Assembly (NCBI RefSeq): GCF_018446385.1
Contig: NC_055989.1
Span: 130,103,004 to 130,167,003 of the forward strand
Direction of reading: 5' to 3'
DNA length: 64,000 nucleotides
Source: Zingiber officinale
Lineage: Eukaryota > Streptophyta > Magnoliopsida > Zingiberales > Zingiberaceae
The position numbers and the translations under genes were made by a program. Positions within the stretch are counted from its first letter, which is position 1. Every line of letters starts with the position of its first letter. The notes beneath the pieces were generated by a model. That model saw only the letters and a list, made by a program, of their open reading frames with translations. It was not told the DNA's origin and did no database searches. Positions 54,149 through 64,000 of the stretch are shown piece after piece.

Positions 54149-56160
54149 ATTATGACAACAAAAAACATAATAGCTAAACTCAACAAAGGTGAAAAACTTA
54201 ATGGAGATAACTATAAGATCTGACACCTCATGATACAGTATGTACTTAAGGAACAAGAAGTTCTATAGACTATAAATCAGGTTATGGAAGAACCTGTAGA
54301 TGGTCCTACTGCACAACACAGATGAGATCTTGATGCCTATAAGGCATGGAAGAAAAAGGACTCCACTACAAAAAGCATATTGATTAGTTTAATGGTAGAC
54401 GACCTAGCTTTTGAGTATAAGTCATATCTTACGGCTCATGCAGTCTGGGCAGCCCTTAAAGAAAAATACAATGGAGCAAGTCTGAGCAAGCTTCGACAGC
54501 TGACAATCAAATTTGACAGCTACAAAAAGTGTCCAAATGTATCAATGGTTCAACACCTCAGAGAGATGTCGAACATGATTCGGGAGCTTAAAACTACTGG
54601 TCATGAGTTGACTGATGAACAACATATTCAAGCAGTTATTCGTTTACTTCCAGATTCTTAGGAGATCATGAAGCAGACCCTAACTCACAGTGAGAGTATC
54701 AAAACTTTCATTGATGTCTCACGCCATGTAGAATTGGAGGTGTAGAATTAGAGGCGGAGAGAGTTGAATCCGCAAGGATTTCTGGACAAGCCTATGTGGC
54801 TATAGGTTCTGCTGGATCATCTGGATCCAAGAAAAAGAAGTGGTTCAAGAAAGGGAAGGGAAAGAAGAGGCAAGTTGCTGCTGTGGGACAGAGCCCAATC
54901 AAGAAGATAGTAAAGAAGACTGGAAAGAAACCTAAAAATAAGTTGACTTGTTTTAACTATGGCAAGAAGGGTTACTTCGCTCAGGAGTGCACTAAGCCGA
55001 AAAAGGTAAATCCAAGTGTGTCTTCTTTTCAAGAGCATTTTGTTGCTAGTTCAGTGTTGTTAGCTGATTCTTATCCTTTGTGGATTATAGATTTGGGAGC
55101 AACCAACCATGTAGCTCAGGAATGAGTTACATTTGTTGAGTACCGTCGAGTACCAACTGACAACAAGTGGATCTATGTGGGAAACAATGCAAGTGTTGAA
55201 TTCAAAGGAGTCGACACTTGCAAACTCAACCTCCGTGGTGGTAGAGTTTTGTTTCTACATGATGTCTTATATGCTCATGAAATTCGACGGAATCTTATTT
55301 CCGTTATATGTCTTCTTGATTTAGGGTATTGTATTAATTTTTACAGTCGATCTGTTGAACTTAAGATTGACTCAGTGTCAATCGGACATGGTTTTTTAAC
55401 AAATAGTTTTATGGTTCTTGATGTAGAACCAGATGCCAATTATGCTATTGACGGTTGTTTTTCAAACATTGTTCTAACTAGTGATGCAGATATAATTGAT
55501 GAGCTTTGGCATGCTAGATTAGGACACATAGGACAGGAACGTATGAATCGGTTGGCTAAAGAGGGTCTATTAGGCACTCGGGTTAAAATTCAATTGTTTA
55601 TATGTGAGCATTGTCTTGCTGGAAAAGCAACTAGGAAACCATTTGGTAAAGCTATTAGATCTGAATCAACATTGCAGTTAATTCATTCGGATATTTGTGG
55701 TTCAATGAATGTGAATGCTAGATATGGAACTTCCTATTTCATTACATTTATTGATGATTTCTCTAGGTTCGGTCATGTGTATTTGATTTCTCATAAATCT
55801 AAAGCATTAGATTGTTTCATTCGTTATATGAACGAAGTTGAGAATCAAACAGAACATAAAGTTAAGACTTTACGCACTGACCGTGGAGGGGAGTATTTGT
55901 CTGATATGTTCAAAACAATATGTAATGATAGAGGGATTATTAGACAACTGACAATCCCTGGAACTCCATAGCAAAATGGGGTAGTTGAAAGAAAAAATAA
56001 GACTCTTCTTGAAATGGTTAGGTCTATAATGGCGCAAGCTAATTTGCCAATCTCTTATTGGGGAGATGCATTACTAACTACAGCCTATATACTTAACAAA
56101 GTGCTTTCAAAGTCAGTTCCATCTACCCCATATGAACGTTGGACAGGTAAAAAAAATCAA
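54149..56160 (+). pseudogene. Ty1/copia gag-pol, truncated after integrase
   Basis: Order: Gag start MTTKNIIAKLNKGEKLNGDN (54149), UBN2 capsid part (54380-54720), CCHC knuckle CFNYGKKGYFAQEC (54949-54996; one Cys and the His replaced by Tyr), protease WIIDLGATNH (55080; family D-S-G changed to D-L-G), GAG-pre-integrase LWHARLGHIG (55504), and the integrase core with HSDICG (55686), TDRGGEY (55876) and VVERKN (55983), so all three acidic residues are present. In-frame stops include TAG at 55969 in place of the CAG codon in the PQQNG motif. Sequence ends abruptly at about 56165 against duplication copy B. Reverse transcriptase, RNase H and the 3' LTR are missing. Tnt1-type copia is the nearest group I recognise. 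Confidence 0.9.
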
Positions 56161-56164
56161 ATTT

Positions 56165-57066
56165 GAGTAATCTGAGACTGACTCGGGTTGTCGAGAGGTA
56201 ACCCGCCCAGCCTAAAATATTAATACTATTAAAATACTAATATTTAAACTTTATTTTTATAATTTAAAATTAATGAACATGGAAAATAATTTTAATCAAA
56301 ATTATTTTTTTTATAATCTAGATTTTCAATTCTTTAAATCAATTAATCCGGATTGGTTTGGTCCTTTTATGAATAAATCTAACAAAAAAAAAATACTCGC
56401 AGGCACAACTTCTCCGGTGGGAGTCATCCGATCTCATTATTATTTTGTATAATTTTTTTTCAAATAGAAAATGTACATATTTCATCAGTTAAGTGTTTTT
56501 ATTATCCATCAAATATCTTACCGTTGCAAGCCGCCGGGGTAAATTATTGTTTGCTCACGACATTAAGCATAATAAGCTTATCCTGATATTTGACTAATGC
56601 TACATCATTGAACAACATATTTAATTAAATTTATACGACTTTAGTGCAGTTTTAATCAAAGTTCTATCACTTTAATAAAATTAAGGTAGAGTGTGGAAGA
56701 TTTAGATTTTGAATAGAAGGCTTTTAGTAAATTTTGAAAACGAAAACTTTTTTTAATAAAAAAATGGACGCCTTTTAATTTTGTCCATTTAATAGATTAT
56801 TTTCGAACTAACTGGATATGGTATAAAAAACATGATGAATTTTTAGTTAATAGAAATTTTTTCTCTAAATTGAATATATAATCATAGAATATTAGACTTT
56901 TTGACCGCCTATCACAGAGATGTCGATAGAAAATTTTTTAAAGCTGAACTATTTCAAATTTGGTGTTATTAGTTCAACATTTGTTTATATAAAAAAAAGA
57001 TAAGTAATAGTATCTTATGCATAATAGTCTTGACCATTTAATTTTGGGTTCGTGCAGGATTGAGTC
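56165..57066 (+). repeat. Direct duplication, copy B (about 0.9 kb)
   Basis: Matches 50014-51066 in the same orientation (see copy A). Its left edge cuts the copia integrase; its right edge adjoins an inverted LTR piece. Local differences are a few percent plus the two indels. Confidence 0.88.
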
Positions 57067-57618
57067 AACCCAGACAGTTTCGGGTACCCCGGAGCCAAAA
57101 GTCAACTCAGTTGATTTTTGGTCCGTGCTATTTTCTTCGGTTCAACTCGCCTCTGGTCCGGGTCTTTCTGCTCCGGCTCCACATTACTTGGGTGATCTCT
57201 GACATCCGGAATAGGGCTCACCCAAACCCAACTTCCGGTCTTCTCGAGCGGGCTTCCCTCCGGCTTCTCGTCCCTCGGAATCGCCACGTGTTTCCTTCTC
57301 GTCCGCCGGCGTACTCATCCGTAGTCTTCGTCCCTCGGACGCACCGCGTGCCGTCCTTCTCGCTAGCTGCGTCTCTTGCTCCGCGAGCAATTTTCCGCTC
57401 CGGCTTTCGTCCCTCGGAACCACTGCACGCTTCCTTCTCGTCCACCGATGTACTCTTCCGCAGCATCTCGTCCCTCGGACTGCCGTCCTTCTCGCTAGCT
57501 GCGTCTTCCGCTCGACTACCTGTGTTCCTAAGCTCCTGCACACTTAGACACAAGGTTAAAACAAACAGGACCTACCTTAACTTGTTGATCACACCAAAAT
57601 AACCTTGGGGTTCCAACA
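57067..57618 (-). mobile_element. LTR fragment on the minus strand
   Basis: On the minus strand it starts TGTTGGAACCCCAAGG (57618). It continues through words typical of a copia LTR (GTGTGATCAACAAGTTAAGG) and several GAGGGACGAGAA-type repeats, to GTTGACTTTTGGCTCCGGGG. The left end is not definable: it merges with copy B. The open frames on both strands here are LTR by-products. Confidence 0.65.
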
Positions 57619-59710
57619 CAGTTTGTGTCGATCGAGCAACGATGGTGAGCAAAAACATGAACTGAGCATGCTGGGCAGGGCGGCAAGTGAACAGTAAGTG
57701 TCGATCGAGCAACGATGGCGAGCGAAAATGCGAACTGAGCATGCCGGGCAGGACGACAAGTGAACAGTAAGTGTCGATCGAGCAACGATGGTGAGCGAAA
57801 ACGCGAACTGAGCATGCCGGGCAAGGCGGCAAGTGAACCAAATGTGATGAGTGCCAGGTAGAGTTGTGAGCGAGTGATGAGCACCGACCGAAAGGTCGTT
57901 GGACGTGAGAGCATGCTCACTTATAACTCGTACTGAGGCAAGAGTCTGGAACCCGACCTGCCGGTCGTTGGACATGAGAGCATGCTCACTTATAACTTGC
58001 ATTGAGGTGAGAGTCTAGAGGCGTGAGAGCATGCTCACTTATAACTCGCACTGGGGCGAGAGTCTGGGATCCGACCTACCGGTCGTTGGGCGTGAGAGCA
58101 TGCTCACTTATAACTCGCACTGAAGCGAGAGTCTGGAGGCGTGAGAGCATGCTCGCTTATAACTCGCACTAGGGCAAGAGTCTGGAGGGCAAATATCGTC
58201 AAGTGACTCAAATATCGTCAAGTGACTCAAATATCGTCAAGTGACGATGCCAAGCAAGTGACTCAAATATCGTCAAGTGACGAGAAATAATGCGAAGCGC
58301 ATACCGAGCAAGCGATCGATCAGATGCTGAGGGAGACCAAGTGATATCGGAAAGACGCTTGAGTGGCATTGAGCAGGGTGATCGGGTGATTATGCAAATG
58401 ACAAGTGTAAAACCAAGTGTCGACCGGGGCGACAAAGCGATGAGTGAGACACGAGCAGCGAGTGCATGATAAGGCTACGAACGAGACGTGGGCGACGAGT
58501 GCAAAGCTAAACGGCGAGTCAGGAACTATGAATGTTGACCAAGCTAAGAGTGTCGAATAGAATGGCAACCGACTTAGAATTTGATCGAATGTTGAATGGT
58601 ACCCGGGCGATAGGGAGACTGTCGTGCGGGCCGGAAGACGATGGGCGAACGATGTCAAGCGTGCAACAAAGAAAATGTTGTCCGAGCGACAGTAAATCGC
58701 GACCAGGCAATAGAAAGAGTGATGGACGAGGGCAGCCGTGAGTGCGACCGAAAAAATACCGACCGAGCAACGATAAATCGCGACCGAGCAAATAGAGAGA
58801 AGGATGAACTAGCAAAGTCATGAGCGCGACCGAGAAAATGCTGACCGAGCGACCGTAAATCGCGACCGAGTAATAAAGAGAATGATTGACGAGCGAAAGT
58901 CGTGAGCTCGACCGAGAAAGTACTGATCGAGCGACAATAAATCGCGACCTGGCAATAAAGAGAGTGATGGACTAGCAAAGCTATGATCGTGACCGAGCAA
59001 CAATAAATCGTGATCGGGAAATCGAAAAATGTCGATCCGGAAATAGAGAGAATGCCTACCGAGCATAATAAGAACGGGCGAGCGATGTCTAGTGCACAAC
59101 CGAGAAAGCCTTTAAGCGATAGGTTGATCGGCGTAAAGCGAGTAGCCGAGTGGTACCAATGAGGGCTTGACCAAGCAACAGCGATGAGCGAAACGTGAAT
59201 GACGAGCGTTGGGCAGAGTGGCAAGCGTGGCGAGTATGATGAGTGCCAGGCAGAGCGGCAAGTGAGCGGTGAGTGACGACCAAGCAACAGCAGTGAGCAA
59301 AAACACGAACTGAGAGTGCCAGGCAGGGCGGCAAGTGAACAGTAATTGTCGATCGAGCAACGACGGTGAGCGAAAACGCGAACTGAGAATACCGGGCAGG
59401 GCGGCAAGTGAACAGTAAGTATCGATCGAGCAACGACAGTGAGCGAAAACGCGAACTGAGAATGCCGGGCAGGGCGGCAAGTGAACAGTAAGTGCCGATT
59501 GAGCAACGATGGTGAGCGAAAACGCGAACTGAGCATTCCGGGTAGGGCGGCAAATGAACAGTAAGTGCCGATTGAGCAATGATGGTGAGCGAAAACGCGA
59601 ACTGAGAATGCCGGGGCAGGGCGGCCAATGAATAGTAAGTGTCGATTGAGCTATGATGGTGAGCGAAAACGCGAACTGAGCATGCCGGGCAGGGCGGCAA
59701 GTGAATAGTA
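57619..59710. repeat. Composite satellite-like array, left part
   Basis: Three blocks. (1) 57619-57850, a 73-bp unit (GTGTCGATCGAGCAACGATG at 57625, 57698, 57771), again at 59260-59710. (2) 57900-58190, a unit centred on GTGAGAGCATGCTCACTTAT, about five copies, with longer GACCTRCCGGTCGTTGG spacers. (3) 58200-59100, GACCGAG/GCGACCGAGAAA-type units of 60-80 bp, with the short CTCAAATATCGTCAAGTGA repeat at 58207-58280. Open frames occur on both strands but follow the unit phase; none is a gene. The array resumes after the solo LTR. Confidence 0.9.
59706..59710. repeat. TSD of the solo LTR, left copy (TAGTA)
   Basis: TAGTA precedes TGTTGG at 59711 and CAGTA follows ...CTAACA at 62129-62133. The array consensus here is AACAGTAAGTG, so the first base of the left copy has mutated. 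Confidence 0.75.
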
Positions 59711-62128
59711 TGTTGGTTAGTCCTAGGAAAATCGTACCGGTTCCACTGTACAAAAATTTTGTACAAGTGTCGAACCTTTCCTTAAATAACCTATTGTGTT
59801 CTTTAGAAGTTAAATTAGGAATCGCAAACGAAACTTAACATTATTGATTCCAAATTTAACTTATCTGTTCTTAATGGTTTAGACTTGGATCGCAAACGGA
59901 ACTTAACACTATTGATCCAAATCCACCTACGTTATAAATTCAATTAAATATTAGTTTCTAAAATTGGCTTCCAGGACTGCATGGCGAGGCATACGACCTT
60001 CTTGGGTATGGGAGCATCTATCACCGCCTAGACAAAGCCTTTTAAGGAAAGTTAATATTTAATTTTCTTATATAACTCTAAATTTAACCAAAAAGAACAA
60101 TCGAATCAGAAATTTGAAAAATAAAGAAAAACACAAACACGAATTACTAATTCGAAAAACTAGATCTATTGCCTCTTGTGTTTAGATTTCATACAAAGAA
60201 AAAAACCAGCATGATGCGGAAAACAGTTGCTAATTATACCTTTTCTTTGCAAGCTAATGACCTCAAGATCTTCTGCCGTATTCCTTGTATCGCCTTGGAC
60301 ATTGTGTGGGCGACGATCCTCCAAGATGAACACCACCCAAAGTCTTCTTCCTCCTCCTCTAGAATTCGGCCACCAACACCACCAAGGAGCAAAAGAGAGC
60401 AAAGGGAAAAGAGAGGGAGAGAGGAGCCGACCACTTGAGGATCACCAAGCAAGAGAATAAGAATTGATCTCTCATGAGGCCTCTTTACCCCTTCTTTTAT
60501 ATTACTTGTCCAAGGCAAATAAGGGAAGAATTTTTACAAAAATTAAAATCTTCCTCTAGTTCTTCCTTTTCCCTTTTATTTTTCCTTTTCTTTTCTCTTG
60601 ATTGAATCAATCACCAAATCAATGATTGGCTTGATTTAATCTTGGCCGGCCCCTTGCTTGGGCACAAGCAAGGGTGGCCGGTCAATTATAGGAAGGAATA
60701 AATTTTTTTTTTAATAAAATTTCACAAGAAGAAATTCTCTTATAAAATTTTACAAGCTCTCTTTCCTAAAATGGATGTTAAAAAGGAAAGTTTTAAAAAA
60801 TTAAAACCATGTTTTAAAATTTAAAACTTCTCTTCTAAAAATTTTCTTTTTTAACATGGTTACAAAAAATAGAAAATTTTAATTTTAAAACTTCTCTTCC
60901 TTTTTTCTAAGACCATGAGGATGGTTAAAAAGGGGAAGTTTTAAAACTTTTAAAACTCTCTATTAAACTATGTGGTCTAATTCAAATAAGGAAAGTTTTT
61001 AAAATTAAAATCTGTCTTTTAAAACTTATAGTTTTCTACAAAGAGAAGATTTTAAAAATTCAAAACGCCCCTCCTTGTTTGAATTAATGTGGTCGGCCCA
61101 AGCAAGGGACCGACCCCTTAAGAGGATATGGTGGCCGGCCCTTGGCTTGGTCACCAAGCCTTGGGCCGGCCCTCTCTTGGACATCAAGATAGGCTTTTAA
61201 TGAGTGGTTTATAAGGCACTAATGAGGCTACGGCAGGGACCTAGAGGAGAAATTGGTTTTGGTCTTCCGATGAGCTTGAGTATCCCGTGTTCGCCCCGAA
61301 CACACAACTCAAGTTCATCAACAATAACTCATTTCACTAGAGAGTTATTGTTGCACAATCGCACCAATCTCAAATTACATTATGAGCTCCTTCTTACCAT
61401 GAGTGTATTAGTCTCCCTGTGTTTAAGATAACGAATGTCTACTAATTAAGAAAGTTACTGATAACTTAATTAATATCTAGCTCCAAGAGTAGTATCACTC
61501 AACTTCATTGTCATGTCGGACTAAGTCCACATGCAGGGTTTAACATGACAATCCTTATGAGCTCCTTTTGGGGGCATTCTCAACCTAGATAACTAGGGCA
61601 CAGTTTCCTTCTATAATCAACAACACACACTATAAGTAATATCATTTCCCAACTTATCGGGCCTATTGATTTATCAAGCTAAATCTCACCCTTTGATAAG
61701 TTAAAGAAATAGATACCAAATATATATGCTTGTTATTATATTAAGATTAAGAGTACATACTTTCATAATAACTAAGGTCTAGTTCTTTTATTAAGTCAGT
61801 ATAAAAAGAACTTACCTAAAATGGTCCTACTCAATACACTTAGAGTGTACTAGTGTAATTTATTAGTCAAGATAAACTAATACATAATTACACTACGACT
61901 ATACCAATGGTTTGTTCCTTTCCATCTTAGTCGTGAGCAACTGTTTATAATTTATAAAGAGCTGATAACATAATTTTCTGTGTGTGACACTACACACCAT
62001 GTTATCTACTTTATAAATTAATTGAACAACTATATTCAACAAATAAATATAGACATTTGACCAATGTGATTCTATTATTTCAAAAATAAATGTTTACAAA
62101 AGATAGACTTTTAGTATACACTCTAACA
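59711..62128 (-). mobile_element. Solo LTR, about 2.4 kb, inserted in the satellite array
   Basis: Termini TGTTGG...CTAACA and a near-perfect 5-bp TSD, with the 73-bp array on both sides (AGTAAGTGCCGATCGAGCAA resumes at 62130). No gag, pol, primer site or PPT inside, hence a solo LTR. On the minus strand it starts TGTTAGAGTGTATACTAAAA, a common monocot LTR start, so I place it on minus. It contains repeated TGGCCGGCC words (60650, 61135) and long AAATTTTAAAA-rich parts. Its length is unusual for copia. Confidence 0.85.
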
Positions 62129-63125
62129 CAGTAAGTGCCGATCGAGCAACGATGGTGAGCGAAAACGCGAACTGAGAATGTCGAGCAGGGCGGCCAATGA
62201 ACAGTAAGTGCCGATCGAGCAACGATGGTGAGCAAAAACGTGAACTGAGCATGCCGGGCAGGGCGGCCAGTGAACAGTAAGTGTCGATCGAGCAACGATG
62301 GTGAGTGAAAACGTGAATTGAGCATGCCGAGCAGGGCGGCCAGTGAACAGTAAGTGTCGATCGAGCAATGATGGTGAGCGAAAGCGTGAACTGATCATGC
62401 CGGGCAGGGCGACGAGTGAACAGTAAGTGCCGATCAAGCAACGATGGTGAGCGAAACCGTGAACTGAGCATGTCGGGCAGGGCGGCAAGTCAACCAAGTG
62501 TGATGAGTGTCAGGTAGAGCTGTGAGCGAGCGATGAGCACCGACCGAAAGGTCGTTGGGCGTGAGAGCATGCTTACTTATAACTCGTACTGAGGTGAGAG
62601 TCTGGAACCCGACCCGTCGGTCGTTGGGCGTGAGAGCATGCTCACTTATAACTCGCACTGAGGCGAGAGTTTGGAGACGTGAGAGCATGCTCACTTATAA
62701 CTGGCACTGGGGCGAGAGTTTGGGACCCGACCTGCCGGTCGTTGGGCGTGAGAGCATGCTCACTTATAACTCGCACTAAGGCGAGAGTCTGGAGGCGTGA
62801 GAGCATGCTCACTTATAACTCGCACTGGGGCAAGTGTTTGGGACCCTACCTACCGGTCGTTGGGCGTGAGAGCATGCTCACTTATAACTCGCACTAAGAC
62901 GAGAGTCTGGAGGCATGAGAGCATGCTCACTTATAACTCGCACTGAGGCGAGAGTTTGGAGGTGTGAGAGCATGCTCACTTATAACTCACACTGGGGCGA
63001 GAGTCTGGGACCCGACCTGCCGGTCGTTGGGCATGAGAGCATGCTCACTTATAACTCGCACTGAGACGAGAGTCTGGAGGTGTTAGAGCATTCTCACTTA
63101 TAACTCGCACTGAGGCGAGAGTTTG
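62129..63125. repeat. Composite satellite-like array, middle part
   Basis: 73-bp units (62129-62500, about five copies), then the junction CACCGACCGAAAGGTCGTTGG (62538) exactly as at 57885, then about ten copies of the GAGAGCATGCTCACTTATAA unit (62565-63115). The order of blocks repeats that of 57619-58190, so the array has a higher-order unit of roughly 2 kb (without the LTR). Confidence 0.9.
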
Positions 63126-63780
63126 GGACCCGACAAAGAGGTGTTCTGGAGACCTGACCAGGAAATGATCTGGAAGCCTGACCAGGAAATGATCTGGAAG
63201 CCTGACCAAGAAATGCTCTGGAGGCCTAACCAAGAAATGCTCTGGAGGCCTGACCAGGAAATGCTCTGGAGGCCTAACCAAGAAATGCTCTGGAGGCCTG
63301 ACCAGGAAATGTTCTGGAGGTCTGACCAAGAAATGCTCGGGTGGCCTGACCAGGAAATGTTCTGGAAGCCTGACCAAGAAATGCTCTGGTGACCTAACTA
63401 AGAAATGCTTGGAGGTCTGACCAGGAAATGATCTGGAAGCCTGACCAAGAAATGCTTTGGAGGCCTGACCAAGAAATGCTTTGGAGGCCTGACCAGGAAA
63501 TGTTCTGGAAGCCTGACCAAGAAATGCTCTGGAGGCCTAACTAAGAAATGCTCTGGAGGCCTAACCAGGAAATGTTCTGGAGGCATGACCAAGAAATGCT
63601 CGGGAGGCCTGACCAGGAAATGTTCTGGAGGCCTGACCAAGAAATGCTCGAGAGGCCTGACCAGGAAATGTTCTGGAGGTCTGACCCAGAATTGATCTGG
63701 AGGTCTGACCCAGAATTGATCTGGAGGTTTGAACAAGACTTGATCTGGAGTCCTGACCAGGGATTAGTCTGGAAGCTCAG
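63125..63780. repeat. 24-bp minisatellite, about 26 copies
   Basis: Units of the type AAATGCTCTGGAGGCCTGAC plus CAAG/CAGG repeat every 24 bp. Because 24 is a multiple of three and the unit has no stop, open frames arise on both strands (WRPDQEMF on plus, HFLVRPPE on minus). Variants toward the right end (CCAGAATTGATCTGG, CAAGACTTGATCTGG) show decay at the array edge. Confidence 0.92.
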
Positions 63781-64000
63781 CCGAGAGTTGGTCTGGAAGC
63801 TTGACCGAGAGATCGTTAGCGATACTCCGATCCGAAACCGGTGGTGATACTCTAGTCCGGGACCAGTGGCGATAACTCGACCCCGACCGGGGGAGGATAA
63901 GCCTTGAAATCCATAGAAGCGGAGCCCATAGTAATATGAGATAACAGAGCCTTTATCATACCTGATGGCGAAGTGATGTCAATCGGCTGACTCGAATCCC
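63781..64000. other. Right window edge, unassigned
   Basis: About 220 bp with degenerate GGTGATACTCTAGTCCGGGACC-like repeats (63835-63890), then unique-looking sequence. Nothing recognised. Confidence 0.4.

Noticed and set aside
50014-57066. Copies A and B as LTRs of one 7-kb element
   Set aside because: No primer-binding site after copy A, no polypurine tract before copy B, no matching TSD, and the copia interior is cut by copy B. Kept only as a duplication.
57060-57602. 180-codon plus-strand frame
   Set aside because: Lies antisense in an LTR fragment and is Ser/Arg/Pro-rich without a domain.
57528-59766. Long minus-strand open frames (up to 293 codons) in the 57.5-59.8 kb region
   Set aside because: They follow the phase of the 73-bp and related tandem units, have paralogous frames on the same strand in other phases, and show no domain.
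57900-63115. CRISPR-like array
   Set aside because: Direct repeats with short spacers, but spacers are themselves repeated, the genome is clearly a plant, and no cas genes exist.
63045-63847. WRPDQEM and HFLVRPPE repeat proteins
   Set aside because: Both strands are open because the 24-bp unit lacks stops; no start context, domain or flanking gene structure.

Overview
The window is nuclear DNA from a plant, most likely a monocot. Genes are GC-rich at the 5' end and introns AT-rich, and a spliced chloroplast carotenoid gene and a GASA/snakin gene are present. Repeats are of plant type: an Au-like SINE, RTE and L1 LINEs, a CACTA element and Ty1/copia LTR elements. The LTR style made me think of Zingiberales (ginger/banana order), but that is recall, not a measurement. 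Most of the sequence is transposable elements, many nested in one another.

Layout. 1-5.3 kb: a short tandem repeat, a tRNA-derived SINE, an intact three-exon Raf-like kinase gene (HT1-like, minus strand) and a broken RING-H2 fragment. 5.3-8.5 kb: GC-rich low-complexity DNA with an exact 188-bp tandem duplication and no supportable gene. 8.6-15.1 kb: a tandem duplication split by a SINE, a degenerate L1-type LINE, and a 35-bp SINE stub inside a 20-bp target-site duplication. 15.7-26.45 kb: an RTE-type LINE split at 18500/26115 by a solo LTR (18501-26114, TSD GTGTG). That LTR is itself split by a gag-only LTR retrotransposon (19187-25670, TSD AATTG, Met-tRNA primer site, gag, polypurine tract).

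26.56-42.86 kb: a triacylglycerol-lipase-like pseudogene, split by a 14.6-kb CACTA element (27995-42559, TSD ATG). The element carries about 6 kb of subterminal repeats whose roughly 840-bp units contain hairpin arms, a TNP2-type transposase gene with some frame breaks, and a second Ptta/En-Spm-type gene. 43.8-49.7 kb is the real gene island: CRTISO (13 exons, minus), tRNA-Asp(GTC) (minus) and a GASA/snakin peptide gene (two exons, minus). 50-57 kb: a roughly 1-kb direct duplication flanks a foldback element and a truncated copia element with a small extra ORF ahead of gag. 57-64 kb: a composite satellite-like array (73-bp, palindrome-bearing, Asp/Glu-like and 24-bp units) interrupted by a 2.4-kb solo LTR.

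The three intact genes act independently: a MAPKKK-like kinase, a plastid carotenoid isomerase and a secreted cysteine-rich peptide. The strongest structural stories are the three-level TE nest with readable TSDs at each level, the LTR pair whose U3 cores do not match, and the CACTA element built around a tandem array of hairpins.
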